Positions 9,276 to 18,046 of a stretch of DNA of 42,248 nt are shown here, one piece after another. The stretch lies in contig JADFQE010000007.1 in NCBI GenBank assembly GCA_022561985.1, positions 1-42,248 of the forward strand, written 5' to 3'. Each line of letters begins with the position of its first letter. Within the stretch, counting starts at the first letter, position 1. Below the pieces are notes generated by a model. That model was given only the letters and a program-made list of their open reading frames with translations. It was not told the origin of the DNA and made no database searches. The stretch is from Chloroflexota bacterium (GTDB lineage Bacteria > Chloroflexota > Dehalococcoidia > Lucifugimonadales > Australimonadaceae). The translations under genes were made by a program, and so were the position numbers.

Positions 9276-10316
9276 ATGGGCACGCTGTTGTATCTCGCCA
9301 CCGGTGAAGGCGTCGTCACCGTCAAGTCGAATGGCAAAGACACCTGGGAGGCCGAGCAGAAGGGGCTCTCGTCCTGGGACATCAACGAGATCGCGGTCGA
9401 GCAGTCGGCTCCGGCGCGCGTTTACGCGGGCACCCGCGGGGACGGCGTCTGGCGCAGCGACGACTTCGGCGACACGTGGACCAAGCCGAACCGCGGCAAG
9501 CCGGGACCCGGCAAGGTGAAGTGCGTCACCATCGACCCGCACGACTCGAGCACGATCTGGGCCGGCACGGAGCCCATCGGCCTCTGGGTGAGCCGCGACG
9601 CATGCGAGAGCTGGAGCCCGGTCGATTCCGTCTGGGACGTCCCGGAGGTCGCCAAGGTCGACTACCCGGTCGCCGCGGTCGAGCCGCACGTGCGCGACAT
9701 CGTCATCGACCCCAAGGACCGCGACACGATCTACCTGGCGCTTCAGGTCGGCCACATGCTCAAGAGCACCGACGGCGGGGCGACCTGGAAGCTGCTGAAC
9801 AAGAACGTCGACGCGGACGCTCACACCATCGTCTCGCGCCCCGACGACCCGTCGCACCTCTACCTGGCCACGGGTGGCCACAGCGCCCGGCTGTCGAACG
9901 CGCCGGGAAGGGCGCTCTACCAGAGCGAGGACGGCGGGGAGAGCTGGAGCCCCATGGGGCTGGAGTTCGACCAGGAGTACTCGGTCCCCCTCGTCCAGCA
10001 CCCCACCCACCCGGATGTCCTCTACTCCGCCCTCGCGCACGGGCAGCCGAGCGCGTGGCGCAACCGGGACAACGGGGCGCAGGCGACCATGATCCGATCG
10101 GACGACGGCGGGAAAAGCTGGCGGGCGCTCAACACGGCGCCCGAGGTCGTGAACGACTTCGCCGCGTCCATCGCGCTCGACCCGGATGAGCCCGACAACA
10201 TCTTCGTCGCCACGCGCACCGGGAAGATCTTCCGCAGCGCGGACGGCGGTAACTCGTGGGCCAGCCTCGGCGTCAAGGTGCGCAACATCGCCGACATGCG
10301 GGCGGTGCACGTCTAG
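9276..10316 (+). CDS. BNR/Asp-box (sialidase/VPS10-like beta-propeller) repeat protein
   Basis: Repeated S.DGG.SW / S.D.GDTW motifs; ATG at 9276 preceded by GGAGGTGA at about 9262; the 8622 start in the ORF track is an overextension antisense to the upstream gene. Confidence 0.8.
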   Translation: MGTLLYLATGEGVVTVKSNGKDTWEAEQKGLSSWDINEIAVEQSAPARVYAGTRGDGVWRSDDFGDTWTKPNRGKPGPGKVKCVTIDPHDSSTIWAGTEPIGLWVSRDACESWSPVDSVWDVPEVAKVDYPVAAVEPHVRDIVIDPKDRDTIYLALQVGHMLKSTDGGATWKLLNKNVDADAHTIVSRPDDPSHLYLATGGHSARLSNAPGRALYQSEDGGESWSPMGLEFDQEYSVPLVQHPTHPDVLYSALAHGQPSAWRNRDNGAQATMIRSDDGGKSWRALNTAPEVVNDFAASIALDPDEPDNIFVATRTGKIFRSADGGNSWASLGVKVRNIADMRAVHV

Positions 10317-10360
10317 GACCCCGGCCCCTCAAGCGTCACGCCCCTCAAAGCGTCCAGAGA

Positions 10361-10391
10361 GAGGCCGCGGCTCGATGGGCCGCGGCCTCTT
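10361..10391. terminator. Strong hairpin between convergent genes (BNR protein and era)
   Basis: GAGGCCGCGGC-tcgatgg-GCCGCGGCCTC, 11-bp perfect stem followed by TT. Confidence 0.65.
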
Positions 10392-10408
10392 CGCGTCAGG
10401 CGCCGGCG

Positions 10409-11296
10409 CTAGACCATGCGCTGGATGAAGCCGGCCTTCCGCCGCCACTTCGGGCTGACCTTCACCCACAGCTCGACGTAGACGGGTCCGCCCACGAGCT
10501 GCTCGATGTCGGCCCGCGCCTGCACGCCGACCTCCTTGAGCGCGCTGCCTCCCGCGCCGATCAGCAGCCGCTTCTGCGACGGCGTATCGACGTAGATGGT
10601 CGCCCGCACCAGGTCCGCCTGGCCCTCGGCGCGCTCCTCGTACTCCTCGATCTCGACGGCGACGTCGTAGGGGATCTCCTGCTCGTAGAGCAGGAACACC
10701 TTCTCCTGGATCATGTCGGCGCAGAGCAGGGAGACCGGCCGGTCCGTCAGCACCTCGGGCGCGAAGAGCGCCTCCTGGGCGGGAAGCCGCTCCGCGAGCT
10801 GCCGCAGGAGCACGTCCACGCCGTCCTTCTCAGTCGCGCTCAAGGGCACGATGTCCACGAAGTCGTGGAGCACCGTATAGGCCTCGATCACCGGCAGCAG
10901 CTTCCTCTTGGCGACGGAGTCGATCTTGTTGAGCGCGAGCAGGATGGGGGTGCCGGAGGCCGAGATCTGGTCCACCAGCAATCGCTCGACGTCGCCGGGC
11001 GGGCGCGGCTCAACCACCAGCACGGCGAGGTCGGCGTCGGCGAGCGCCGAGGCCATCTGGCGCGACATCGCCGCGTCGAGCTGGTCGCGGCCACGGCGCA
11101 GGAAGCCGGGCGTGTCGAGCAGCGCAGCCTGGAAACCCTCGCCGTTGAGCACACCGAGGAGCTTGTGGCGCGTCGTGTGCGGCTTGGGGCTCACGATGGC
11201 CAGCTTCTGCCCGAGCATGGCGTTGAGCAGCGTGGACTTGCCGACGTTGGCCCGGCCGACGATGGCAACGAAACCGCTATGGAATGAACCGTTCAT
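10409..11296 (-). CDS. era: GTPase Era
   Basis: GRANVGKSTLLNAMLGQKLAIVSPKPHTTRH, DTPG, NKID, C-terminal KH domain GAGGSALKEVGVQARADIEQL; start MNGSFHSG at 11296. Confidence 0.96.
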   Translation of the reverse strand: MNGSFHSGFVAIVGRANVGKSTLLNAMLGQKLAIVSPKPHTTRHKLLGVLNGEGFQAALLDTPGFLRRGRDQLDAAMSRQMASALADADLAVLVVEPRPPGDVERLLVDQISASGTPILLALNKIDSVAKRKLLPVIEAYTVLHDFVDIVPLSATEKDGVDVLLRQLAERLPAQEALFAPEVLTDRPVSLLCADMIQEKVFLLYEQEIPYDVAVEIEEYEERAEGQADLVRATIYVDTPSQKRLLIGAGGSALKEVGVQARADIEQLVGGPVYVELWVKVSPKWRRKAGFIQRMV

Positions 11297-11694
11297 GGCC
11301 CTCGCTGGAAGAACGAACCGGGTGGGGATGGGACTCCGGCGCACGACAGCCCGCCTGGGGAGCGCGGCCTCTCCATCCCCCACGCCTGTCCCGCCGCCCT
11401 CGATGCCATGATACCGCTATCCACGAAGCCCGCCGTGCGCACTCTGGAGAGGGGGCGTGGCGTGGGTGCCTGCACGCTGTACGAAAGGACGTAGTGCCTG
11501 CACCTTGGAACCACTACCGTACCGCGGTGGTGGCGCTTGCGTGTCGGGGATCTTTCCGAGGGCCGGAGGTGCTCGGCATGTGGACTCCCGAACGCGTCGT
11601 CGGTCACCCCCCGTGACCACCGATCCAGTCATCACGAGTCGCTCTCCCTCCGTTCGTAATGCGCCGGTAACGGTGGGTGGGGCAAAGTGAGGCC

Positions 11695-12075
11695 ATGACA
11701 ACATCAACAACGAGCATGCAGACCCCGCCACCAGCGAAGTCGCGGAGCACCCCGCGGGAGGAGGCGCTGCGCCACGTCGAGGTGACCCTCTTCTGGCGCG
11801 GAGAAGCGTCCTGGGCGGCGTGCCCACCGGAAGGAGCCTTCAGGTTCCGCTGCCTGGGGATGCGCTTCGGGAGCGGCCGGTGGCAGCTCCATCTCGCTGA
11901 GACCGACCGCCGGCTCCCTGGGATGAGCACGGCTCAGAGGCGCGAGCTGGCGAGAGCCCTGCGCGAAGCGCTGGCTTCGTCGATGGGCCTCGCCGTCGTG
12001 TCGTTCTCCGACGACCTCATCCTCGGATCGGCCTGCACCATGCCGCTCGAAAGTCCGGCGAGCATCACGCGCTGA
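11695..12075 (+). CDS. Hypothetical protein
   Basis: Open frame in an intergenic setting with convergent neighbours; no family recognised. Confidence 0.5.
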   Translation: MTTSTTSMQTPPPAKSRSTPREEALRHVEVTLFWRGEASWAACPPEGAFRFRCLGMRFGSGRWQLHLAETDRRLPGMSTAQRRELARALREALASSMGLAVVSFSDDLILGSACTMPLESPASITR

Positions 12076-12295
12076 GTGGTTCAGGCGTCTGCACGGTCGC
12101 GATCAAGACGCCGCTCTCCGTAGGCACCGGCTGTCCGTCGTCCCGGAGCGCAGCGATGTGAGAAGCGATGGCACCCCTGGCGTCGTCGAGTGCCTCTTCC
12201 AGGGTCTCCCCCTGAGCGAAGCAGCCTTCAAGCGCGGGGACCTCCGCCCAGTACCCGCCCTCCTCTGCCTTGTGGACGACCACTACGTGTTCCAT
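12065..12295 (-). CDS. hicB: HicB-family antitoxin
   Basis: VVVHKAEEGGYWAEVPALEGCFAQGETLEEALDDARGAIASHI, characteristic HicB domain. Confidence 0.9.
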   Translation of the reverse strand: MEHVVVVHKAEEGGYWAEVPALEGCFAQGETLEEALDDARGAIASHIAALRDDGQPVPTESGVLIATVQTPEPLSA

Positions 12296-12310
12296 ATCAC
12301 CACCCCCGGC

Positions 12311-12424
12311 TCACTTCATGAGCCCGACGAACTCTTCCTCACTCAGGCCTGCCTTGCGGAGCATCGCCTTCAGTAGCCCTATCTTGATCGGATCTCGCCT
12401 CCCGGAGAAGGTGACGATCAGCAC
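12311..12424 (-). pseudogene. hicA: HicA toxin remnant (C-terminal part only)
   Basis: VTFSGRRDPIKIGLLKAMLRKAGLSEEEFVGLMK matches the HicA C-terminus; N-terminal half with catalytic His not found upstream. Confidence 0.7.
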
Positions 12425-12757
12425 ATGCCCGAGCCGCACACCGGCCCAGTATTCGTCAACCAACACGGGCTTCGCTACCACCCTGACCGACTCGCCGTCA
12501 AATTCCGCAGCACCATCGACAGGGTTGACCACGGCTATCAGGGACCAATCGGCTCGTACATGTTCCGCCACCTCTACGCGGAACGTATTAAGAACATCAT
12601 ACCTATCGAGCGAGCAGCGAGTATCATGCGCACCAGCGTTCAGATGTTGGAACGCACCTACGGCAAACACACGGACGAGTCCTATCACACCATCATCAAT
12701 GAGGTCGACCGCGCCATCTTCGCAGACACCCCACTTCCCACATCGCCTCCAACCTGA
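12425..12757 (+). pseudogene. Tyrosine recombinase/integrase C-terminal fragment
   Basis: GPVFVNQHGLRYHPDRLAVKF...GSYMFRHLYAERIKN...MLERTYGKHTDE resembles integrase catalytic C-terminus; N-terminal domains missing. Confidence 0.72.
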
Positions 12758-12778
12758 TCCTATCTTCCAGTACCACAC

Positions 12779-12853
12779 GCGGGCGTAGCTCAGTGGTAGA
12801 GCTCCACTTTCCCAAAGTGGCGGCCGTGGGTTCGATCCCCATCGCCCGCTCCA
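12779..12853 (+). tRNA. tRNA-Gly (CCC anticodon), CCA encoded
   Basis: GCGGGCG acceptor pairs with CGCCCGC; TAGCTCAGTGGTAGAGC D-arm; CCACT-TTCCCAA-AGTGG anticodon arm; GGTTCGATCCCC T-arm; ends TCCA. Confidence 0.95.
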
Positions 12854-12919
12854 CAACGCTTCCGGCGATCATCGTCGCCCGCGGCGTTATCGGCAAGCCG
12901 AACCGCTTACACTTCACCT

Positions 12920-13342
12920 GTGTCGCCGGAGCGCGTCGTGCGAGCAAAGATAGCCGCCTTCACGGGCCTCGAAATACTGGTGCTCACCGTTGTGATCGTG
13001 TCCGCCGCGGTCCCGGACGTAGCCTTCACCTTCGGCGGCGGCGACCACGTGGCCTCTCCTTGGTCAGCGTGGCTCACGATGGTGGTTGGCTACTTCATAG
13101 TCCTGGGTCTGATCGGTATCGGAGCCGCGATCGGCGTGGCCATCGACATGCGCGCTTGGGTGCACCAGACGCTGACCGTAGCGTTCGTGGTCCTCTCCTT
13201 CATCGGGGTTTTCGGGGTCTCCGCTATCACCGTGCTCTTCCTGGCCATCGGGCTGTTCAACCTGGGTCCGATCTCCCTCGAACTGTGGCCCGCGAGATGG
13301 GGGCAGTGGGCGAAGTCGCTCCGCCCTTCTTCCAAGGTTTGA
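12920..13342 (+). CDS. Small membrane protein of unknown function (GTG start)
   Basis: Four hydrophobic segments; no family recognised. Confidence 0.55.
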   Translation: MSPERVVRAKIAAFTGLEILVLTVVIVSAAVPDVAFTFGGGDHVASPWSAWLTMVVGYFIVLGLIGIGAAIGVAIDMRAWVHQTLTVAFVVLSFIGVFGVSAITVLFLAIGLFNLGPISLELWPARWGQWAKSLRPSSKV

Positions 13343-13443
13343 GCATCCAACAACAGGTGGGGACAGGTGGAGACACAGGCACGAACCGACCGCTACCACT
13401 GCGTCACGCCCGCTCGAGCGAGGCCATTGTAGTGCGCGGCCCA

Positions 13444-13935
13444 TCACGGCGCCAGGCGGTGCCAGGCCACCAGCGCCGCCGCGCCCACGCCCAGCAGCAG
13501 GAGTCCCGAGCCGATGCTGAACGAGCCCAGCGCGGGCAGTGACAGTGGGCTCGTGGCCAGCAGCACCGCGCCGAGGGCCATGTACTGGTACGCGCGCCCC
13601 CGCCGCCGGTTCACCGCCCGTCCGACGCCCTCCCCGATGACGTAGCCCAGGCCGATCATCAGTGCGAAGAAGAAGAACCCGGCCAGCAGACCCGTCACCA
13701 GGACCACGACCAGCGCCCCCACGAGCCCGAGCACGACCGCCGCGCCGATCCCGCGGCCCGCGTCGCTCCGCGAGAACCGGTAGGTCGGCAGCCGCACGGC
13801 GCGCGCGCACTCCTTGCACCGGATGCCCACCGGGTGCTGCCGCACGCACTCGAAGCACACCGGCTTGCCGCAGTTCCCGCAGCGCAGGCCGGTCTCGCGG
13901 TCCGCGTGCCAGTGACAGGCCGTCGGGGAAGCCAT
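13444..13935 (-). CDS. B-box-type zinc-finger-containing membrane protein
   Basis: CHWHADRETGLRCGNCGKPVCFECVRQHPVGIRCKECA followed by TM helices; start at MASPTACHWH. Confidence 0.8.
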   Translation of the reverse strand: MASPTACHWHADRETGLRCGNCGKPVCFECVRQHPVGIRCKECARAVRLPTYRFSRSDAGRGIGAAVVLGLVGALVVVLVTGLLAGFFFFALMIGLGYVIGEGVGRAVNRRRGRAYQYMALGAVLLATSPLSLPALGSFSIGSGLLLLGVGAAALVAWHRLAP

Positions 13936-13936
13936 C

Positions 13937-14617
13937 CTATCCCTGCTTCGCCGGGGGTGCGCCACGGCCGAGCCAGGCCTCGCGGTCGGCGACGTCGCGG
14001 TCGTGCAGAAGACGGTTCACGATGAGCTCGCGCAGGCGCACGCCCTTGCCACGCAGCGTGTTCGATGTCAGCCGCTTGATCACCGTGACCATGAGCAGCC
14101 CGCCCATGAGGAGCACGATGGCGCCCGGACGCTCCCAGTACAGCGAGAGCGGCACGAGCAGGCCGAAGCCGACGAGCACCCAGAACGGCGCGCCCTTCGT
14201 GAGCCGCCACCCGGCCACCCCCACGAGGATGAAGACGGCGAGCTCCAGCCGCGCGAGCGCCAGCATGACGCCGACGGCCGGCGTGAGCCCCCGTCCACCC
14301 TTGAAGCGCAGGAACACCGGCCAGTTGTGCCCGATCACCGCGAGCAACCCCGCAGCGGCCTGCCACTCGATACCGAGGCCCAGGGCGCGCGCGAAGAGCG
14401 GCGGCCCCAAGCCCTGCACGAACAGATCGAAAGCGCCGATGGGGAAGGCCCACCGCTTGCCGACGTTGTACCAGACGTTGGAGGCGCCCACGTTCCCGCT
14501 GCCGACGCGCCGGATGTCGATGCCCCGGACGAGCCGGCTGACCAGGTAGGCCGCGGGCACCGAGCCGATGAGATAGCCGTAGCCCAACGCCAGCGCGATC
14601 TTGAGCGAGTCGTCCAC
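13937..14617 (-). CDS. plsY: Glycerol-3-phosphate acyltransferase PlsY
   Basis: GYLIGSVPAAYLVSRL, GSGNVGASNVWYNVGK, GHNWPVFLRFKGGRG motifs. Confidence 0.93.
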   Translation of the reverse strand: MDDSLKIALALGYGYLIGSVPAAYLVSRLVRGIDIRRVGSGNVGASNVWYNVGKRWAFPIGAFDLFVQGLGPPLFARALGLGIEWQAAAGLLAVIGHNWPVFLRFKGGRGLTPAVGVMLALARLELAVFILVGVAGWRLTKGAPFWVLVGFGLLVPLSLYWERPGAIVLLMGGLLMVTVIKRLTSNTLRGKGVRLRELIVNRLLHDRDVADREAWLGRGAPPAKQG

Positions 14618-14638
14618 GGCGATGACGGGCGCGGCGGG

Positions 14639-15502
14639 CTAGCCGTGCGCGCGGACGGCCTCCGCCCGCTTCTCAAGCTCGGCGAAGACCTCGGCGGGCG
14701 GGCCGACGGTGCCGGGGAGATGCTCTCCCTCGTGCCCCATGGCGTGATAGTCGCTGCCGCCCGTCGGGAGCATGCCGTAGCGCTCGGCGAGCCGCTCCAG
14801 GTCCCGGCGCTGATCGGGCTTGAAATCGCCGTAGTGGACCTCGAAGCCCACGATGCCGAAGCCGGCGAGCTGCGGGATCAGCGCCTCGTATCCGGGCACG
14901 TACAGCGGATGGGCCAGCACCGCCACGCCACCGACGCTCGCGATCAGCTCCACCGACTCGGCGATCGAGATGTGTGGGCGGTCCACGAAGGCGGTGCCCT
15001 CGTCGTTCAGCAGGCCATTGAATGCGTCTTTGACCGTGGCGATGTGCCCACGCTCCACCAGCGCCTGCGCGATGTGCGGACGGCCGACGCCCGCGTCGCC
15101 CGCGATCTCCAGAACGCGCTCCCACTCCACCGCATAGCCCTGCTCGAGCAGGCGCTCGACCATCCGCTCGCCACGGTACAGCCGCTCGTCGCGGAACCCC
15201 GCCAACCGCTGCTGGAACGCGTCGTTGTGGTAGTCCAAGAAGTAGCCGAGCACATGGACGTCGGAACGCTCGTCCGTCGGGTGGTCGGCGCTGATCTCGA
15301 TGCCCGCCACCAGGCGCAGCCGTGGGAAACCCTCGGCGGCCGCCATCGCCGCATCGAGCCCTTGGGTCGAGTCGTGGTCGGTCACGGCCGCGATATCGAC
15401 GCCCTGGCGGTCCAGCAGCCCGACCAGCTCCTCCGGGGTCAGCCGGCCGTCCGAGAGCGTCGTGTGCATGTGCAGATCGATCTTCGGGCTCGGTGCGGTC
15501 AT
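14639..15502 (-). CDS. PHP-domain metal-dependent phosphoesterase
   Basis: KIDLHMHTTLSDGRLTPEEL, VTDHDSTQG, GSDYH motifs; ATGA overlap with upstream gene. Confidence 0.92.
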   Translation of the reverse strand: MTAPSPKIDLHMHTTLSDGRLTPEELVGLLDRQGVDIAAVTDHDSTQGLDAAMAAAEGFPRLRLVAGIEISADHPTDERSDVHVLGYFLDYHNDAFQQRLAGFRDERLYRGERMVERLLEQGYAVEWERVLEIAGDAGVGRPHIAQALVERGHIATVKDAFNGLLNDEGTAFVDRPHISIAESVELIASVGGVAVLAHPLYVPGYEALIPQLAGFGIVGFEVHYGDFKPDQRRDLERLAERYGMLPTGGSDYHAMGHEGEHLPGTVGPPAEVFAELEKRAEAVRAHG

Positions 15503-16281
15503 CCTTCAATCACCCTGTCCACGCGTTGGATGCCCGTGGCCAGACCCGTGAGGTCGTCGATGTCGATGGCCACGGCGTTGAACTGGAGCGGGCCCGCGCC
15601 ATCCGCGACGTTGAGGCGGTGCGGCAGGGCCGTGAGGAACCGCGTGAGCACGTCCGATACCTTGCTGCCGATGATCGAGTTCACTGGGCCGGTCATGCCG
15701 AGGTCCGTCACGAACGCCGTGCCCTGCGGCAGGATGCGCGTGTCCGCCGTCGCGACGTGCGTGTGCGTGCCGACGACCGCCGTGACGCGCCCGTCGAGGT
15801 ACCACCCGAGCGCCGCCTGCTCCGACGTGGCCTCCGTGTGAAAGTCGACGACGATGGCCTTGGGCGGGTCGAGCTCAAGCTCCGCCAGCAGCCTATCGGC
15901 GACCGTGAAGGGCGAATCGAGACCCTCCGGCATGAACACGCGCCCCTGCAGATTGAGCACGGCCAGCGAGCCGACGCGCATCATCCCCCGCCCAGGCGTG
16001 CCCTCCGGGTAGTTGGCCGGGCGCAGCAGCGGCAGCTCGCCGTCCAGCGACGGCACGAAGTCCCGCTGGTCGAAGGTGTGGTTGCCCCCCGAGATCACCG
16101 TTGCTCCTGCATCGAGCAGCTCGTCGGCTATCGCGTCGGTCAGCCCGAAGCCCGCGGCTGCGTTCTCGCCGTTGACGACGACCACGTCGATGCCGAGCTC
16201 CGCGCGCACCTGCGGCAGGACCTCCTTGAACACCCGCCGGCCGGGCTTACCGACCACGTCTCCCACCATCAGCACACGCAA
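15499..16281 (-). CDS. YmdB-family metallophosphoesterase
   Basis: MRVLMVGDVVGKPGRR, NGENAA, ISGGNHTFDQ, VVGTHTHVATAD, DLGMTGP motifs. Confidence 0.93.
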   Translation of the reverse strand: MRVLMVGDVVGKPGRRVFKEVLPQVRAELGIDVVVVNGENAAAGFGLTDAIADELLDAGATVISGGNHTFDQRDFVPSLDGELPLLRPANYPEGTPGRGMMRVGSLAVLNLQGRVFMPEGLDSPFTVADRLLAELELDPPKAIVVDFHTEATSEQAALGWYLDGRVTAVVGTHTHVATADTRILPQGTAFVTDLGMTGPVNSIIGSKVSDVLTRFLTALPHRLNVADGAGPLQFNAVAIDIDDLTGLATGIQRVDRVIEG

Positions 16282-16317
16282 AGCTTGCTCCTGACTGTGC
16301 GCCTACGCTCTCGCTCC

Positions 16318-16362
16318 GGCTCCGGACTGAAGCGGCACGCGCTGCTGCGGCCGTCCTGCCCG
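16318..16362 (+). repeat. 45-bp direct repeat, copy 1
   Basis: ggctccggactgaagcggcacgcgctgctgcggccgtcctgcccg, identical to 16429-16473. Confidence 0.92.
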
Positions 16363-16402
16363 ACTATCCCCTCGCTAACAGTACCTCTGCCCTTCCCGAA
16401 CC

Positions 16403-16429
16403 CGCTCATCCTGAGCCTGTCGAAGGACG
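16403..16429 (-). repeat. REP-like palindromic element, copy 2
   Basis: cgctcatcctgagcctgtcgaaggac; 24/26 match (reverse complement) to 4075-4100. Confidence 0.75.
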
Positions 16430-16473
16430 GCTCCGGACTGAAGCGGCACGCGCTGCTGCGGCCGTCCTGCCCG
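16429..16473 (+). repeat. 45-bp direct repeat, copy 2
   Basis: Identical to 16318-16362. Confidence 0.92.
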
Positions 16474-16498
16474 GCATGGCTTCTGCTCTGGACTGTGC

Positions 16499-18046
16499 CT
16501 ACTTCGCGATCTCCGTGGCGCGGGTCTCCCGCACCACCGTCACCTTGATCTGGCCGGGGTAGACCAGATTCTCCTCGATCTTCTTCACCACGTTGCGCGC
16601 CAGGTTGGAGGCGGCGACGTCGTCGACCACCTCCGGCTGCACCAGGATGCGGACCTCGCGGCCGGCCTGGATCGCGAACGACTTCTCCACGCCGGGGAAG
16701 CTGTTCGCCACGTCCTCCAGGGCCTCCAGCCGCTTCAGGTACAGCTCCGTGGTATCGCGCCGCGAGCCGGGACGCGCCGCGCTGATGGCATCGGCCGCCG
16801 CGACGAGGAACGCCTCGGGCGAGCCCCGGGCGTCGTCGTGGTGCTCGGCGATCGCGGCCTGGACCGCCGCCGGCAGGTTGTACCGGCGCGCGATCTCGTC
16901 GCCGATCTCGATGTGCGTGCCCTCGACCTCGTGCGTCAGCGCCTTGCCGATGTCGTGGAGCAGGCCGCCCGCCTTGGCGGTCTGGATGTCGGCCTTGATC
17001 TCGCTCGCCAGCATGCCTGCTATGCGCGAGACCTCCACCGAGTGCTGGAGGATATTCTCGCCGTAGCTGTACCGGTAGTTCAACCGGCCGACGAGCTTCA
17101 CGAGGTCCGGCTGGAGCCCGCGCACGCCGGCATCAAGCACGGCCTGCTCTCCGGCGCGGCGCATCGTCTCTTCGACCTCGGCCTGCGCCTTCTCGACCGC
17201 CTCCTCGACCCGCGCAGGGTGGATGCGGCCGTCCTGGATGAGCGCCGTGAGCGCGATCCGGGCGACCTCCCTCCGGATGGGGTCGAAGCACGAGATCGTC
17301 ACCGCCTCCGGCGTGTCGTCGATGATGAGGTCGACGCCCGTGGCGGCCTCGATGGCGCGGATGTTCCGGCCCTCGCGGCCGATGAGACGGCCCTTCATCT
17401 CGTCGTTCGGCAGCGGCACGATGGACGTCGTGGTCTCCGAGACCACGTCCGAAGCCAGTCGCTGGATGGCGAGGGAGACGACCTTCCTGGCCTTGTCGTC
17501 GGCTTCGGCGAGCATCGTCTGCTCGAGGCCGTAGTACCGCTTGGCGAGGTCCTGCTCCATCACGCCCTCGGCGGTGGTCATGATCTGGCCCTTCGCCTCG
17601 CCCAGCGTCAGGCCCGCGATCGATTCCAGCCGCTCCGTCTGCTCCTGCTTGAGCGCCTCGACCTCGCCCTTCTGCTCGTCGAGCTCCCGCTCGTGCTCCC
17701 CCGCACGCTGCTCGCGGCTCTCGATCGTCTGCTGACGCTTCTCGATGCTCTCCTCCCGGGTCGAGAGGCCCTGCTCGCGGTTCGTGAGCCGGTCCTCGGT
17801 GCGCTGAGCCTCACGCCGGCGGTCGCGGACCTCGTTCTCCGCGGTCTCCTTCGTGCGCATCGCCTCTTCCTTCGCATCGAGGACGAGCCGCTTCTGCTCC
17901 GCCTCCGCCTGCTGGAGAAGCCTCCCTGCGGTATCCTTCGCGGCGTCCACGCCGCGGCTCAGCATCATGTTGCGCAGGACGAGCCCGCCACCGACTCCGA
18001 TCCCGATGCCTGCGATCGCGGCCACGATCACGATGACTGCTTCCAT
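16499..18046 (-). CDS. rny: Ribonuclease Y
   Basis: N-terminal TM, coiled coil, GREGRNIRAIEAATGVDLIIDDTPEAV KH domain, HDIGKALTHEVEGTH HD domain; start MEAVIVIVAA with AAAGGGGTG upstream. Confidence 0.96.
   Translation of the reverse strand: MEAVIVIVAAIAGIGIGVGGGLVLRNMMLSRGVDAAKDTAGRLLQQAEAEQKRLVLDAKEEAMRTKETAENEVRDRRREAQRTEDRLTNREQGLSTREESIEKRQQTIESREQRAGEHERELDEQKGEVEALKQEQTERLESIAGLTLGEAKGQIMTTAEGVMEQDLAKRYYGLEQTMLAEADDKARKVVSLAIQRLASDVVSETTTSIVPLPNDEMKGRLIGREGRNIRAIEAATGVDLIIDDTPEAVTISCFDPIRREVARIALTALIQDGRIHPARVEEAVEKAQAEVEETMRRAGEQAVLDAGVRGLQPDLVKLVGRLNYRYSYGENILQHSVEVSRIAGMLASEIKADIQTAKAGGLLHDIGKALTHEVEGTHIEIGDEIARRYNLPAAVQAAIAEHHDDARGSPEAFLVAAADAISAARPGSRRDTTELYLKRLEALEDVANSFPGVEKSFAIQAGREVRILVQPEVVDDVAASNLARNVVKKIEENLVYPGQIKVTVVRETRATEIAK

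Noticed and set aside
11417-11690. Repeated gtgcctgcac words and a small dyad between era and the hypothetical ORF
   Set aside because: Matches are short (about 10 nt) with no consistent element architecture; could be chance in GC-rich DNA.
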